Shown here piece after piece: positions 24,056-36,700 of a stretch of 64,000 bases of DNA. Both the position numbers and the translations under genes were made by a program. The notes beneath the pieces were generated by a model, which was given only the letters and a program-made list of their open reading frames with translations, was not told the DNA's origin and ran no database searches. Source of the DNA: Cadophora sp. MPI-SDFR-AT-0126 (taxonomy: Eukaryota; Ascomycota; Leotiomycetes; Helotiales; Ploettnerulaceae); NCBI GenBank assembly GCA_020747065.1, contig JAGMVK010000006.1, positions 558,001-622,000 of the forward strand, read 5' to 3'. Numbering within the stretch: the first letter of the stretch is position 1; each line of letters opens with the position of its first letter.

Positions 24056-25130
24056 CTATAGACATTTAATCACTTTAAAGCCGGACTATATTATCTAAGA
24101 ACTTAGTAATCTTCTTCATAGCCTAATCATCTCTAGCACAAGTTTCTATTAAGGTCCTATCTACTTACTTATCTGTATAGCTGCCTCTAAAGTCAATTAA
24201 AAAGCAATTATTACTTCGACTCCTAATAAGTACATTCTCCGCCTTTCTATCGCCTTATATTATATTAATTTTATATAAGAGTATAATAGTCTTTTAAATC
24301 TATTTCACCTACCTTACTCTTCTCTTCTCAGAAACTCTAATATTATTCTTAACTATATCACTTAACCTTCCTTTATTTGTAATGAAATCTTCTAAAATCC
24401 TAAGAATAACTCTATTATTATTAATAACTAAACCCCGTAGCTTCAGCACTAAGATAGAAGCTATATTTTCTAATATTATAATCTATTGTAAGTAGTTATA
24501 TTCGCGCTGCACTGCCTTAAATAATTATATCGTACTAATCTTATAGTATATATCATATCCCTATACTAATACTTTAGCGATATATCTCGACCCTATTAGC
24601 TTACTCGTTACTATAATATCCCGAGAAGAGTAGTAGGGTAAGTCCTATATACTATCTTTTAAATTTAAATAGAAGGAATTAAATTATAGTAAGAGAGGAT
24701 CCTTTTATACTATCTTTGTATATCCTTTAGTTATAATAAAGCGAAAATAGAATATCTCTGGATTAATATCGGAATAAATATTCTTCATTAATCGCTTATC
24801 TCTTATAATAAGTAGTACTATTACTCTGAATTTCTGCTACTTAGCACTAAAGACTAAGTCTAAGATTTCGTCTTATATATTCTAAAGTTTCTTATTATTA
24901 TCTTTAATAAATACTTTACTATACTAAGTAAGAAGAGAAGTTATTAGGTCTTCTAGAATAAGGCTAGGTAATACTATAATAATAAAGTATATCGAGTTAT
25001 AGACAATAGTAAAGTCCTACTTATAATTAATCTCTCTAGTAGAATATATATAAGAATACTGAAAATTCTCGTCTTAATATACCTTACTATCGTCTACTTC
25101 TATCTCTAATATAATAAGATTTATAGATAA
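24056..25130 (-). pseudogene. Second protein-kinase-like gene, RIP-degraded
   Basis: The minus strand can be followed from an N-terminal region (KFRVIVLLIIRDKRLM, FYFRFIITKGYTKIV) through an N-lobe (DIIVTSKLIGSRYIAKVL, then FKAVQREYNYLQQI) and a hinge-like VILRILEDFITNKGRL. The catalytic loop is GDRKAENVLI and the activation-segment start is FLIDFRGSYTDK (DFGGGYTE in relatives). The catalytic Asp is present in GDRK, though the DFG Gly has become Arg. Translation ends near 24060. It differs in sequence from the 21220-23580 kinase and points toward it. Stops are at former Trp/Gln codons. Such kinase-like proteins are abundant in fungal accessory regions, and their targets are not established. 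Confidence 0.72.
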
Positions 25131-28100
25131 AGATTGAATTCTTTTATAGTTTATAAGCGCAGCTTACGTAGTTTTAATGATTTCTATAGTATATATTACG
25201 TGCTTTACTGCCTAGTAGAGCACTTAATATCCCATTAATTAAAAGCAAAATAAAAGCGCGTGGCTCGAAAGCTAACTTACGTTTTAAGCGGGAATTTTCA
25301 TAATAGTACAGTAATACTAGATTACTATAAAAAGTTCTTATAGATTATATATTTGAAAAGGGCTAGACTTACTTAAGTACTAATAATAGTATACTTATTA
25401 TAAGAAATAGTAAGCACTATATTAGCTATAAACTAATAACTAGCTTCGAAGAAATTAGACAGAAGCAATAAACCCTAAGCGCAACTAATAAGTGACTAAA
25501 GACAAGGAAAATAAGTGAAATAAATAAGATAAGATATATACTATATTTCTATAAAGTAACTCATAGAATCTAGTATTTACTTAAAGTCATTAGAGTAGCC
25601 TAGTCCTTAGCTATAATAACCCTAGTTAATAAGATATTTTATAGCCTAATAGATATAATAACTTAAAGTTTCACTTATCTCAGTCCTAATCTAATAAATT
25701 TCTCTAAACTCTCCTAAGTCTATATTCTTAACTTCTCTAGTAACTATAGTAGTATCGATACTTATAAATAACTATAAGGCTATATATATCTACGTAAGAA
25801 AGTAAACAAGTTCCTCCGGTATTCGAGCCCTATTAATAGATATAATATATCTAGTAGCTACTTAAACTATTATAAGTATACTCGCGATACCTATAAAGTA
25901 ATTATATCTGATTAGATTCTGTACGAGAGATATTATTATATATATTTATTACTTACTTCGACCCTAGGGAGTATTTTCATAGTAGTAGATAGAACGCGTT
26001 AAGTATCGTCTATACTAGTAGTGATATCTGATAATACTATATATACTTAAGTCTTATAGATTTAGAAGTAGCAAGAGCTTATATATATACACGCGTAGAA
26101 AAGAGAGATGCGAGGTAAATAAGAATAAGTATATAATTAAGTCAGAGTAATATAAAGGAAAGTAATATCTATTTAAATACTTATAACTATATCGAGGAAT
26201 TAACTTCTAATAGACTTCTAGAGGATTATTATATCTCGTTAAGAGTAAAAGGCACGTTTAACTTGATATTAAAGGGGCTATATTAGTATTATAAGTTTAT
26301 AATAGTCTAACTATTAGTCTCAAAGTAAACTCGCGCGCTAAGAGCTAAAACTGTCTCCGGAAATAATTATATAGCTGGCGTATCGCTATATAGTAAGTCT
26401 ATAGCCTAGAAATAGACTAAAAAGGTTTCGCTTAAGTTAAACTACTAGCTCTCTTAAATTATTTTTAAGGCTAGCTATAATACTAAACTATTAGTAGAAA
26501 GTAGCGCAACGGCGTAGTAGCGCTAAGAGGTAGCACATAGGAGTTAATAAGCTTAGTAGTAAGATATTTCAAATAACTACTATAAATTCGTAATATATAC
26601 TAAGATAGCTTTTAATATAGTAAATCAGATAATATAATACCTAATAAGATATCAGAGGATAATATTAAGGAGAATAGTTTACGTCTGAACTGAATTTAAG
26701 TTCGAGCTCTAGAGAGACTTATATAAGGAGCGCGAATTAAATAAGATATAGAGATATAAGAGTAATAGGAGTAACTACTAAGTAGCAGCGTATATTAACT
26801 TTATAAATACAACTGATCGAAATAGAGAAAGAGTAAGAATAGAGGTATCAAGATAAAATATATACTTATACCTAAGAATACTTCTTATAATAACTTATAA
26901 GATTTATTTATAAGACTCTAAAAAGCTATAGCTATAACTAAGGGAGTATTAAGTAAAGAAATAGAATAGGATTCTAGACAGACTCTTATAGTAAACGCTC
27001 TTACATCTACTCTACGTATTCACTCTACGTATCTACTCTATATAAGAAGAACTTAGATTCTCGCACTACTAGCTCTTATACTAAGCTTTCGGCCCCGCTT
27101 CCGAGGCTTTCCTCTTTACTTCGTAAAGAAGTTATCTTCTAATAACTATAGTATATAACTTAGAAAATACTTACTTATCTCTATCTAGGTCTTATTATTA
27201 TAGACTATCTTAGCTAATAGCTTCTCTTAATTCGTTATTAGTTCCTTGCCTAGTTTACGAGAAGTAATAGTATAGCAAGAGATAGCAGGCTTTACTAATA
27301 ACTTCCTTAAGCTAGTACTTAAAATTTCTAAATAAAGTAAGAGGTTCAAGTACTTAAGGATATATAATAACAAAAACTCTAGATTATATATCATTTGATT
27401 ACTAACTCTAACGCGTTTTAAAAAACCTTAGAAGAGCTATTCCTAGTAGTCTACAGCTAATGCCAGCTCTACTATATATAAGGGACTACGAGAGCCTAGT
27501 AGGATATAGTACTGATTATTATTCACAGAAGAAGGCGGATAAGTGAGATCAGTTTAAGACTATATATTACTAATCTTAAGTTATATAGTTAAGGATAGCT
27601 TTATACTATAAAGCTATCTATAGTAAGGCTTTAGGCTATACTTAAAAGAAAGTATTAAAGATATATTAAAAAATACTCGAAATAGTCTCCGCTTCTTTAT
27701 AGATTATAAGTTCTCGCCTTCCTTATCGTCCTTATTATTATCGTTATTCGTATTATAACTATAGCCGCTGATCTTAGAATAGTAGATACAACTAGAGACT
27801 CTTCTATCCTAGTACTACAGCTTCCCTCCCTACTCCTTACGCTTCCTACTATCGTTATCGTTATTAGCGTTCTCTAGTTCCTACTCTACTACCTTATACC
27901 TTATCTTATTTACTACTATATCCTCTTATTCTTACTTACGTAAGCCTTCTTTCTCTATATCTTAACTATAGAGCCGCGTACTAAGTCGAAGCTCCTCTGA
28001 CTAGCCTTAGTCATGATCCTAATTAATCGAAGGATATAATAGTTTAAACGTGCGACAATATAAGAGGCTAGGAGAAGTAACTAAGAACTCCTCTTATACT

Positions 28101-30130
28101 TCAAGAACTAATTACATATTTTTTTCAAGATCTGAAGCATTTCTTTTATACTCTCCTCTACTATCCTAATCTAATATTATAAGTAGAGACTAGGCCGCTA
28201 ACTCTTTTGATATACCTCGCGTAGTTCTATTATCGCTATATAGCTTAGTCTAGTCCTAGGATACTCTAAGCGCAGGAGAGGAAGAGAGAGGCTAGTCTTA
28301 TATAAGTATAAACGCTGAATCTTTATAATCTAGCGAAGGAAGTAGATATAAGTCCTCGTAAATAAAGTAGCTTTCCTCGAGGTCCTACTATAGCTCGCGG
28401 TAGGACAGATTAGCGCGCTAGCTCCGCTCGAAGGCAGGAATAGAGCTAGTGTTAACAGAGGTAGAAGTAGCTTCGGAATTAGTAGTATAAACAGGACTAT
28501 TACCCTTATCTTCCTTAAGAATCATAGGCTTATCTAGAAATTATTAGAAATTAGTATACTATAGTAATAAAGAGCTAAAGTATATATCTCAAGTACCTTA
28601 GTATTCTATTACCGCGATCTATTTTTATAATAGTAGATCTAGGAGCCTTTTAATCGACAAGAAGGTATTATCTATATTATAGTTATAGTTAGTAGAGTTA
28701 TGAAAGTAACTTACAAGTTCTTATAATAGATCAGTTAAGATCCCTTTTAAAAATTCCCTGCGATTATACCTTAAGCTTTAACTTCTTTATTTTTAAGCTA
28801 GGCTTTAAAGTTATATCCTTACTACTAAGTCGCTATAACTTACTAGTTACGAGATATAGTCACAGAGGTAGCTATACTATATTTACGTGGAAGTATATAC
28901 TACTAATAGAATAAAGGCTTCGATAGCTACTAAAAGTAGATATAGTTTAAGTCAATAGTAGCTATAGTAAAGGCTCTTAGAAAATATATAATAAGAATAA
29001 ATAAATTAGTCTCAAGTTAGAAACTTCTTAATTTCTTAGACTAAACTACTACTTTAAAGTAAGAAAGACTAATAGTTTATATAACTACTCGCTCTTCGGC
29101 CTAGTTTTATATCTGCTACTTATAATTATCTTACTATTATTGCCTATCCTAGTAAAGCTAAGGGAAATACATAGTATATAATAAAAGCCCTGTAGTTTCT
29201 ATTCTATTCTCTCCTTTATACCTAAGAACCTGCGATCCTTATATAAAGGGATAAGGTATACTCGATTAGGTAGTACTTACTATTATACTTAACTTATTAT
29301 TCTATATAAAGCTAAACTCAGTTATTATTACCGGCTATTATAGTATTCCCTTATAGCTATTTCTAGCTCTATCTTACCTTTATTCCTCTAATAAAATCCT
29401 TAATACTAGCGTATTATTAAAAACTCTCTTATAGCTTAGGATATAGCTATAAGATCTTCCTAAGCACTTAAGACTTGGATCTTATAGTATTCGAGGTCAG
29501 ATAGTCTAGCTTGCTTACAATTACTCTTATATACTTTCTATTTATCTAGTAGCTTTACTATTAATTAAGGAATCCTACTACGATCTGTAATTCCTACTAC
29601 TCTACCTAGCCCTTCTCGTATCACTAGATACTTCCTAGCCTCTTTAACTTAGTATTAGCTCCTTATAGCTAAGATAAATCGTAGTCGATATATAAGGAAT
29701 ATAATCGAGTGACGTTACTTAGACGAGTAAAGGGGCCTCTGTATTTAGTTAAGAGGAGTAAGAGATTATAATAGCTCTAATAATCTACTTCTCTTACTAC
29801 TATATACGTAGATATTAGCTCTTCCCTTATAAGTTAGCCTAGTTCCTAGAGTATACTTACTGCTAGTATCTCTAATAGAGAGAGGAGCTTACTATAAGTA
29901 CCTTATTACTACTATTACTAGTATATAACTAATCTAAGGATCTAGCTAAGTAAAAAAAGTAGCTGTATTATCGTAAGGTACTTTTTGCATTAGTAAGGTT
30001 ATAATACATAGAGCACTGCCTAAGTAGAGCCTATACTTTATAATTTATTAAGGATCAGTACTATAATATATATAAGAATAGTACGATAATAAGGATACCT
30101 TAGGTGTAAGTATTCAACTCCTCTGCTCGT
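25131..30130. other. RIP-degraded DNA, no family assigned
   Basis: Uniformly TpA-rich. Some minus-strand stretches remain nearly open (about 25800-25330), and one plus-strand stretch is serine/tyrosine rich (about 27690-27960), but nothing matches a family I can name. A short direct array of CTCTACGTAT(C/T)(C/T)A units lies at about 27005-27050. No tRNA or rRNA gene was recognised. Confidence 0.4.
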
Positions 30131-30495
30131 ATCTCAGCCTAATATAACACGGTTCGGAGAGAGGGTTGCTGCTAATTCAAAGGGGGATTAAGGCTAGAGT
30201 AAGAGATCGAGGAGTAGTAGCTTTCTAACCGCTTGTGCTGCGAGGACTCTCGGTCTCAGCTTACACGAGGGCGGGTCCGAGTAAGAGGGGTCGATAGTGT
30301 ATAATGTTAATACAAGGCAAGGCTGCCTAGGAGGTCGGCGTGGGCTCGTTAGAAGGGAGGAGGGGAGAGAAGGATATAAATCGAGGAGGGGATAAGCGAG
30401 AGTTCTTATACCTCGCGAAAGCGGCGCCGGGCCTATGCTCGCGCCTTGCCAGATACGGCGGTCACTAAACCCGGGGGGGCTAATACCATTGCCCA
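30130..30495. other. GC-rich patch that escaped RIP inside the AT-rich block
   Basis: Roughly 360 bp of GC-rich sequence with sharp edges, including GAAAGCGGCGCCGGGCC and CCCGGGGGGGC, sits directly upstream of the copia remnant. A 100-codon minus-strand frame (30194-30496) exists, but its product is Pro/Ser/Leu/Arg-rich and looks like chance coding in GC-rich DNA. It may be a short unique insertion, below the length RIP detects, or a fragment of a gene. No function is assigned. Confidence 0.45.
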
Positions 30496-31487
30496 AATTA
30501 TAAAATTTAGAGCTATAAAGCTACTCTAAAAGCTCCTTAATTTAGCAATAGCTTAAGTTACTTTTAATATATTTAAGTTAGTATAGATAGATATATATAT
30601 TAGATCCCTTAACTTTATTATTTATAACTATAAAACCAACTTTAATTCTACGAAGTTTTAGAGTATATTTAAGACTATAAGAAGTATACTTAAACTTATC
30701 CTAGTAAAGGTATACTACTTAATTAGTAAAGTAGAATAATATTATTATCTACTCTAATATACCTATAAAATTATTATAAAAGAGCACTCTAATATAAGTA
30801 ATAAGGATTACTTATAGATAGCTATTAAAACTATTAATAATATAGCTAGACTAAATAGCTTAATCCTTATACTTCTTATTTTAGTACTTACTTAAAAATA
30901 ACGAAAATAGATTCTTTAAATTTATCTATTTAAAAATATATAAAGACTATTAAGAGAGTTATAATAAAAGTGCGCTAAATATATATTAAATAGCAAGTTA
31001 ATAATACGCTAGTAACTTATAATAGCTCTAGTATAATATATATTTATAATCTTAAGCTTTAAAATTAAGTATTAGTCTAGCGTGAAAAGAAAAGATAGAA
31101 GAGATCTTATATTTTCTTAGGAATAAAGAGTAAAGTATATAAAATAGATATAAATAATAATAGAATATATATATTTTATTTAATATTAGTATATCTATTT
31201 AAGATAGATATATCTAATATTAAATAAAAGAAAAAAGAATTATTAGATATAACTTATAAGTTTAGCTTACTAGTCTAAAAAGTCTATAAAACTATACTAA
31301 AAGCCCCTTAAATCGTTATTAAAGTCCTATTTATAAAGCTAATTCTAGGACTACTAATAATTAATAATAATTATAATACTAAAGTATTTCTAATTAAAAA
31401 GAAAATAAAAGATTAAGAGTTATTAATTAAACTATATATAAAGAGTAAGATTACTATACTTAATTTACTATTTTAATAATCCTAATA

Positions 31488-33344
31488 ACGTACTTGATAA
31501 GTAAGCTGACCGTGCATATAAGGTGGCCACGCCCCACTAAAACTACTACTTTAAGAACTAATAACTTAATAATAAATTAAAATTATTATTATTAAATTAA
31601 ACTAAGTTGAATTAAATCTAAGTGAACACGTATAGGCCGTGTATTCGAGCGATTTATATATACTATATATCCGCGGCGCGGATTCGTCTCTCTTTAACCT
31701 TACCTGTAGACTGACCTGCAGGCTTTGTATTTATAATTATAGATCGATCTAAGCCCTCCTGTACTATTAAAACACCCCTTATAGTAATATACGACCTTTA
31801 TATAGCTCTCTTCTTCTTTTAGCGTTTATTCACAACCTATAGCTTCTTGTTTTTATCCACGAAAAGGACTACAGAGTATATAGCTATTTAGTAACCTTTA
31901 ACTAATTATTGAATTACACGGTTTATAGGGCTAGAAGAACTAGCTATACAACGTTATATAAAGTCTCCGATTACCTTAGCTTATAATTCTAACTCCTGTA
32001 TATTATGTAGCGTCTCTAGAACTTAAGGCGCTTATTTAGTCGCGGGAGGAGGAGGAGAGGTAGGTATCTGTAATTAAGTATTAAGCTTTAAGAAGACATG
32101 TTCAGGGTCGTACGAGACTAATCTAGTAACTGCGAACCTATTATAAATCATATTTAAAGTTAAAGCTTCTGTATAAGCTATAAGATAAACTAAAAGAAAA
32201 TTAAACTTATTAATATAACTGACTTTAACTTATATAAGATCTTCAATTTATTATCTGTACGAACGTTTTAAACTCGTAAAGCAACTAATATCAAGAGATT
32301 AAAGCAAATGCGACGAATATAGTAGCATATAAAGAGTAATAATATAGTGGTCTTTGTAAAACAAGTCGAATTCAGGCGTAACGTAGCTTTCGTATCTGTT
32401 AAGAATCAAAAGCTAATATACACCTTTCGTATAATCCTTTGTATGCGGATAAAACATATCCGTAAGCTAAGTTAGGCCTAATCAATCAGTTGTCTAGCTA
32501 TTATTATTAACTATAATTATCTAATTAGATAGTAGAGAATCGAGATACTAAGAAGAGATATGAGTTTTACCTTTAAGTATAATTATTAAGGGAAGCGACT
32601 AATCGCTTAAATTAATATACTTAATAACTATAACTTATTCGCAGTTCCTAGGTTAAATTATAATAAGTCGTAAAGCTTATTCAGAAGCTGTAATAACCTT
32701 TACAGTTGAGATTACGCCTATCTAAAAGCTTATCTTATTAAAGTTATAAATATCCTTGTCTTAAATCCTATATTTTACAACTGTATTTTATTCAAGTTAG
32801 AACTAGTCTTAAATAACTGTAGGATCTTTATAGAGAGTATATTTATAATCGTATTTTCGATTATATTAGGTCTGTAAAGAGTCGTGGCATTAGATGAAGT
32901 TATATAACTACCGAACTCTAATCGTACACGTAGAAGACACGTCTATACTAGTCTATTTTTAAAGAAGTAATATAGCTATAACTTGAATTAAAGCCGTACG
33001 AACTAGTAAACCTTATTCGTCTATAGATAAAATCCAATTAACGAGTATTAATTCCTTTATAGCTATGAGTTTATAGTTTATAAACTAATATTCTTATTAA
33101 GAGGGGCGTCCTTAAAGACGCGTCTGAAATATCGATTTTAGTATATCGTACAAAATAACTGCGCTCCATTAACTTATAAAATAGCCAGATTTATATAAAT
33201 TAATCGTAAGAGCTATTTACCCTTCTTTAGAAGCAAATTAAGCCTTAGTTTATTAAGACATGACTAATTGAATAAGGTAAAAGTAGTGGTTTTAGTAGGG
33301 CGTAGCCACCTTATATGCACGGCCAGCTTACTTATCAAGTACGT
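31488..33344 (-). mobile_element. Fot1/pogo (Tc1/mariner) DNA transposon, complete but RIP-mutated
   Basis: The element is 1,857 bp, close to the known length of Fot1/Flipper-type elements. Terminal inverted repeats start ACGTACTTGATAAGTAAGCT and pair over about 63 bp with four mismatches, all transitions. TA flanks both ends (31486-31487, 33345-33346). It lies inside the copia remnant between the integrase and reverse-transcriptase coding parts. Confidence 0.92.
32000..33080 (-). pseudogene. Fot1/pogo transposase, dead
   Basis: On the minus strand the CENP-B-like DNA-binding part reads LILVNWILSIDE-stop-GLLVRT (about 33060), then LYNFI-stop-CHDSLQT and YNRKYDYK (about 32880-32800). The DDE nuclease follows: DIYNFNKISF-stop-IGVIST at about 32760 (DETGF in the family, so the first Asp is now Asn), VYxLLILNRYESYVTPEFD at about 32420 (LILDGHGSH; the second Asp is now Asn), and HLLxSLDISCFTSLKR at about 32290 (HLLQPLDV; the third Asp is kept). 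Transposase catalyses cut-and-paste excision in active relatives. Here stops and the loss of two catalytic Asp residues exclude activity. Confidence 0.88.
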
Positions 33345-33521
33345 TAAGTTAAATATAAAGCTCTTATTAAGAGAGGTATTTTTATACTAATTTCTAAAAG
33401 CGACCTTAAAGTAAGAGACTACTATATCTTTAAATTAAGAATAATAGATAAAGTAAAGGATAAAAAGTCTATAATACTATATAAGAAATCAAAGCTTATT
33501 ATTTAATACTTTAATAATAAA

Positions 33522-33725
33522 TGTGATAGGCAGTTCACGTAGTCACGTGTGTGTTGCAGACCACGGGACTTAGGAGTTATAGGAGGTGACTAGATGTAAT
33601 ATTATAATAGGACTAGTAGCTATACCTCTTATACTTAAGCTCAAGGCTCTTTTTAAAACCTCTTTTCTCTTTATCTTTTTTACTTTATATTATAATTATT
33701 AATGAACTTCTATTAAGCTATTATA
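33522..33725 (+). repeat. 5' LTR of the gypsy element
   Basis: 204 bp. It begins TGTGATAGGCAG, contains GGAGGTGACTAGATGTAATA and ends AAGCTATTATA. It aligns along its full length with 39628-39834. Confidence 0.88.
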
Positions 33726-36700
33726 TTAGAAAAGACTACTCTTATCTACGAAAGTCCTAATATCCTTAATTAATTCTTTAAGTACTTATTAAGCGTAATT
33801 AAGTTATACCTTTAGCTTTCCTTTCTCTTTCTCTCCCTCTTTTATAGTATATCTATTTCCTTAAGTACTTTTTAGGTATAGTTAAGTTATATATCATAAG
33901 GTATTATACCTCTTTTATTATACTAAAACTTCTTTTAAATAAGTAAAATTAACTCTTTCAGAAAATCTAATAAAATTTATTATAGTTCTTTTAAAGCTTT
34001 TTCCTCTACTTACTTATTAGTATTTCCTTTTTTTTTAATAATTAACTAATCTTACCTCTCTTATACTAATAAAACCCTTATTATTACTTAGTTCTCCCTT
34101 TATATCTCCTTTTATTATTAAACTAAAAAGTATAGATAAAATGATTTTATATTACTTAGCTTATACCTTAATATAATATCTCTAATAAATAATAACTCTA
34201 AGAATAAGAATACTAAGTAGATCTTAGCTATATAACTAGAGTAAAACTAAAAGGACTTCTAAAAAATATTAAAGAAATTAAGTAAGTAATAAGATAAGTA
34301 AAATAAGATTATATAGTAAGTCCTTATTTTTTTAAAGTAATTAAATACTTAGAATTTCTTTAGTAATAATAGAGATTTAAGCGGTAATAATTCTTCTAAT
34401 AGAGATCTTAGTTCTTCTTATCTTATTAACTAAGCTTATTATTTAGGTTATAGAAAATATTCCTAGGAACTATATATTAATAAATTCTTTAGTAATTCCG
34501 AGGGCTTAGAGTAATATACTTAGTCCGTATTAATACTAAGTAAGCTAGATATTAATTCTAATTATTACCTTAATAAAAAGTCTTATATTACTATAATATA
34601 TAATTATACTAAAGAAAACGCTTAAAGCTATCTACTATTATACTTTAAATAAAGAGTAATAGAGCTATTTACTAATACTAAAGAAATAATTAATTACCTA
34701 AGTAGTATTTATAGTAATACTTTTAAGTAGTATAATACTAAGATAGCCTTAAATAAGTTATGAATATCCTTAATAAAATTATTTATAAAATACTATACCT
34801 GCTTTTTTAAATTAGTTTAGGATACTTATATCTTCTTTAATAGATACCTTATAACTTACCTTTATAACTCTCTTTACTTATTCTTATAAGACTAAATTAT
34901 ATATAAGTTCACTTCTAATAGAAATTTCTAAGATTTTATTTTTATTATAAGTTTCTTAAATAAGAAAGTTTATTATACCTAAGAATAGTGCTACTAGAAT
35001 ATTCTTCTAATTTATATAATACTCTTATTTACTTAAAACCCTTTAACTCTATTCTTATAAAAAAGTATACTTACTTTTCCCTTAGTAAATAATATTACCT
35101 TAACTCTTATAGTTTCTATACCTCTCTAACTACTCCTTATAGCCTTTAGTACCTAAAAGCTTATTATTTATTAGAACTATAAGAAAGTAGGATATATAAC
35201 TAAAAATTACCTTGAGCTTTATAATCTTATTAATTTAAGTATATTAGAAATTAAAGTATTAAAATAGTTTCTAAGTAAAGACTTTTTTAAGATTAATAAA
35301 GACTAAGAGAAACTAAAGAATACTACTAATTTAGAAAACCAAGGACCTTAAGAAAAAACTCCTTCTTAAAGTAAATAATTAATTTCTAGAAGATTAATAT
35401 ATATTAATTAATAAGTAATAAAAGTTTTACTACTTCTTATATATTATTTTATAATAGTATTAAAATTACTCTTCTTATATTATTTAACTCTAAAGTAAGC
35501 GGATTTACTTTTATTAATACTAAACTTACTAAAGATCTTACTAAAAAGTTTAGTATTACTCTTATTTTATTCTCTAATCTTATATAAGTAAAAGGTTATA
35601 ATAGCTAAGCTAATAATATTATATTATATATTATCCTTTTAAATATACTAATTAATTAGTAAGTTCAGAAATAAATCCCTTTTATACTATTAGACTTTAG
35701 AAATTATAAGATTATCGTAGAATAAACTTAGATAACTTACTTTAATATATAGCTTAATATTAAAGACTAAAGCCTAATATAACTTTATAATAAAGATATC
35801 CTTATAGTACTCCTATGACTCTTATATACTACCTGCGATATTATATAATCCTTAAATCCTTATAATATCCGAGTCGCTAACTAATAAGACGTCTTTTAAT
35901 AATAAGTAGTAATAGATAAGGAAAATACTACTTAATAAACTTAAGATATCGCTATAGCTATTACTAGTATTACTAACGAATAGCTAATAGAGCTATAAAT
36001 TATAGAGCTACCCTCTTATAAGTCTTAATATATATCTCTATTAATTATTATATATTACACTACTCGCTAGGTAGCGTAAAAGGAATACTATAGTACTAAA
36101 TAACTTTATAATTAATACTATTAGGAAAACTAGGTTATCTCTTATAAGTACTCTACTTATACTTAAATAATAATAACTACTAGCTTACTCTAGTAGATAA
36201 AAAGAGAACTTTATAATCTTATACCTAATGAACTTTACTTAATTACTCTTATATAAGGAATTCTTATATATTAATACCTAAACTTAAAATAAAGGACCTT
36301 ACTAAAAATAAATATTATTAAGATTAATATAATAGCTTTCTATTATATCCTCTATTAGAAAGAATTAGAGTTCTTTATAATCACGCTAAGTAAGATAAAT
36401 AAGGCTATTAATTAGGTAATTTAAAAAGCTAAGCTATAAGTACTTCTTACTAAAGAGAAATCGTATAAAGATATCTTATAGAAGAAACTCCTTCCTTAGT
36501 ATTAAGAGTATATTACTATATTATTAAAGACTATTACTAATACCCTCTCTAATTTAATACTAAGATTAAACTATAAGATTAAGTTAAAAGCTGAAATTAA
36601 TTATAATTATAAACTACTATACTAATAAGGTAAAGCAGAACTTTAAGTAATAAAGAAATACCTTAAGAAGAACTTTAATAAGGATTTTATTATTCTTAGC

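Noticed and set aside
30194..30496. 100-codon minus-strand frame in the GC-rich patch
   Set aside because: Product is low-complexity Pro/Leu/Ser/Arg, with no family and no splice signals; it looks like chance coding in GC-rich DNA.
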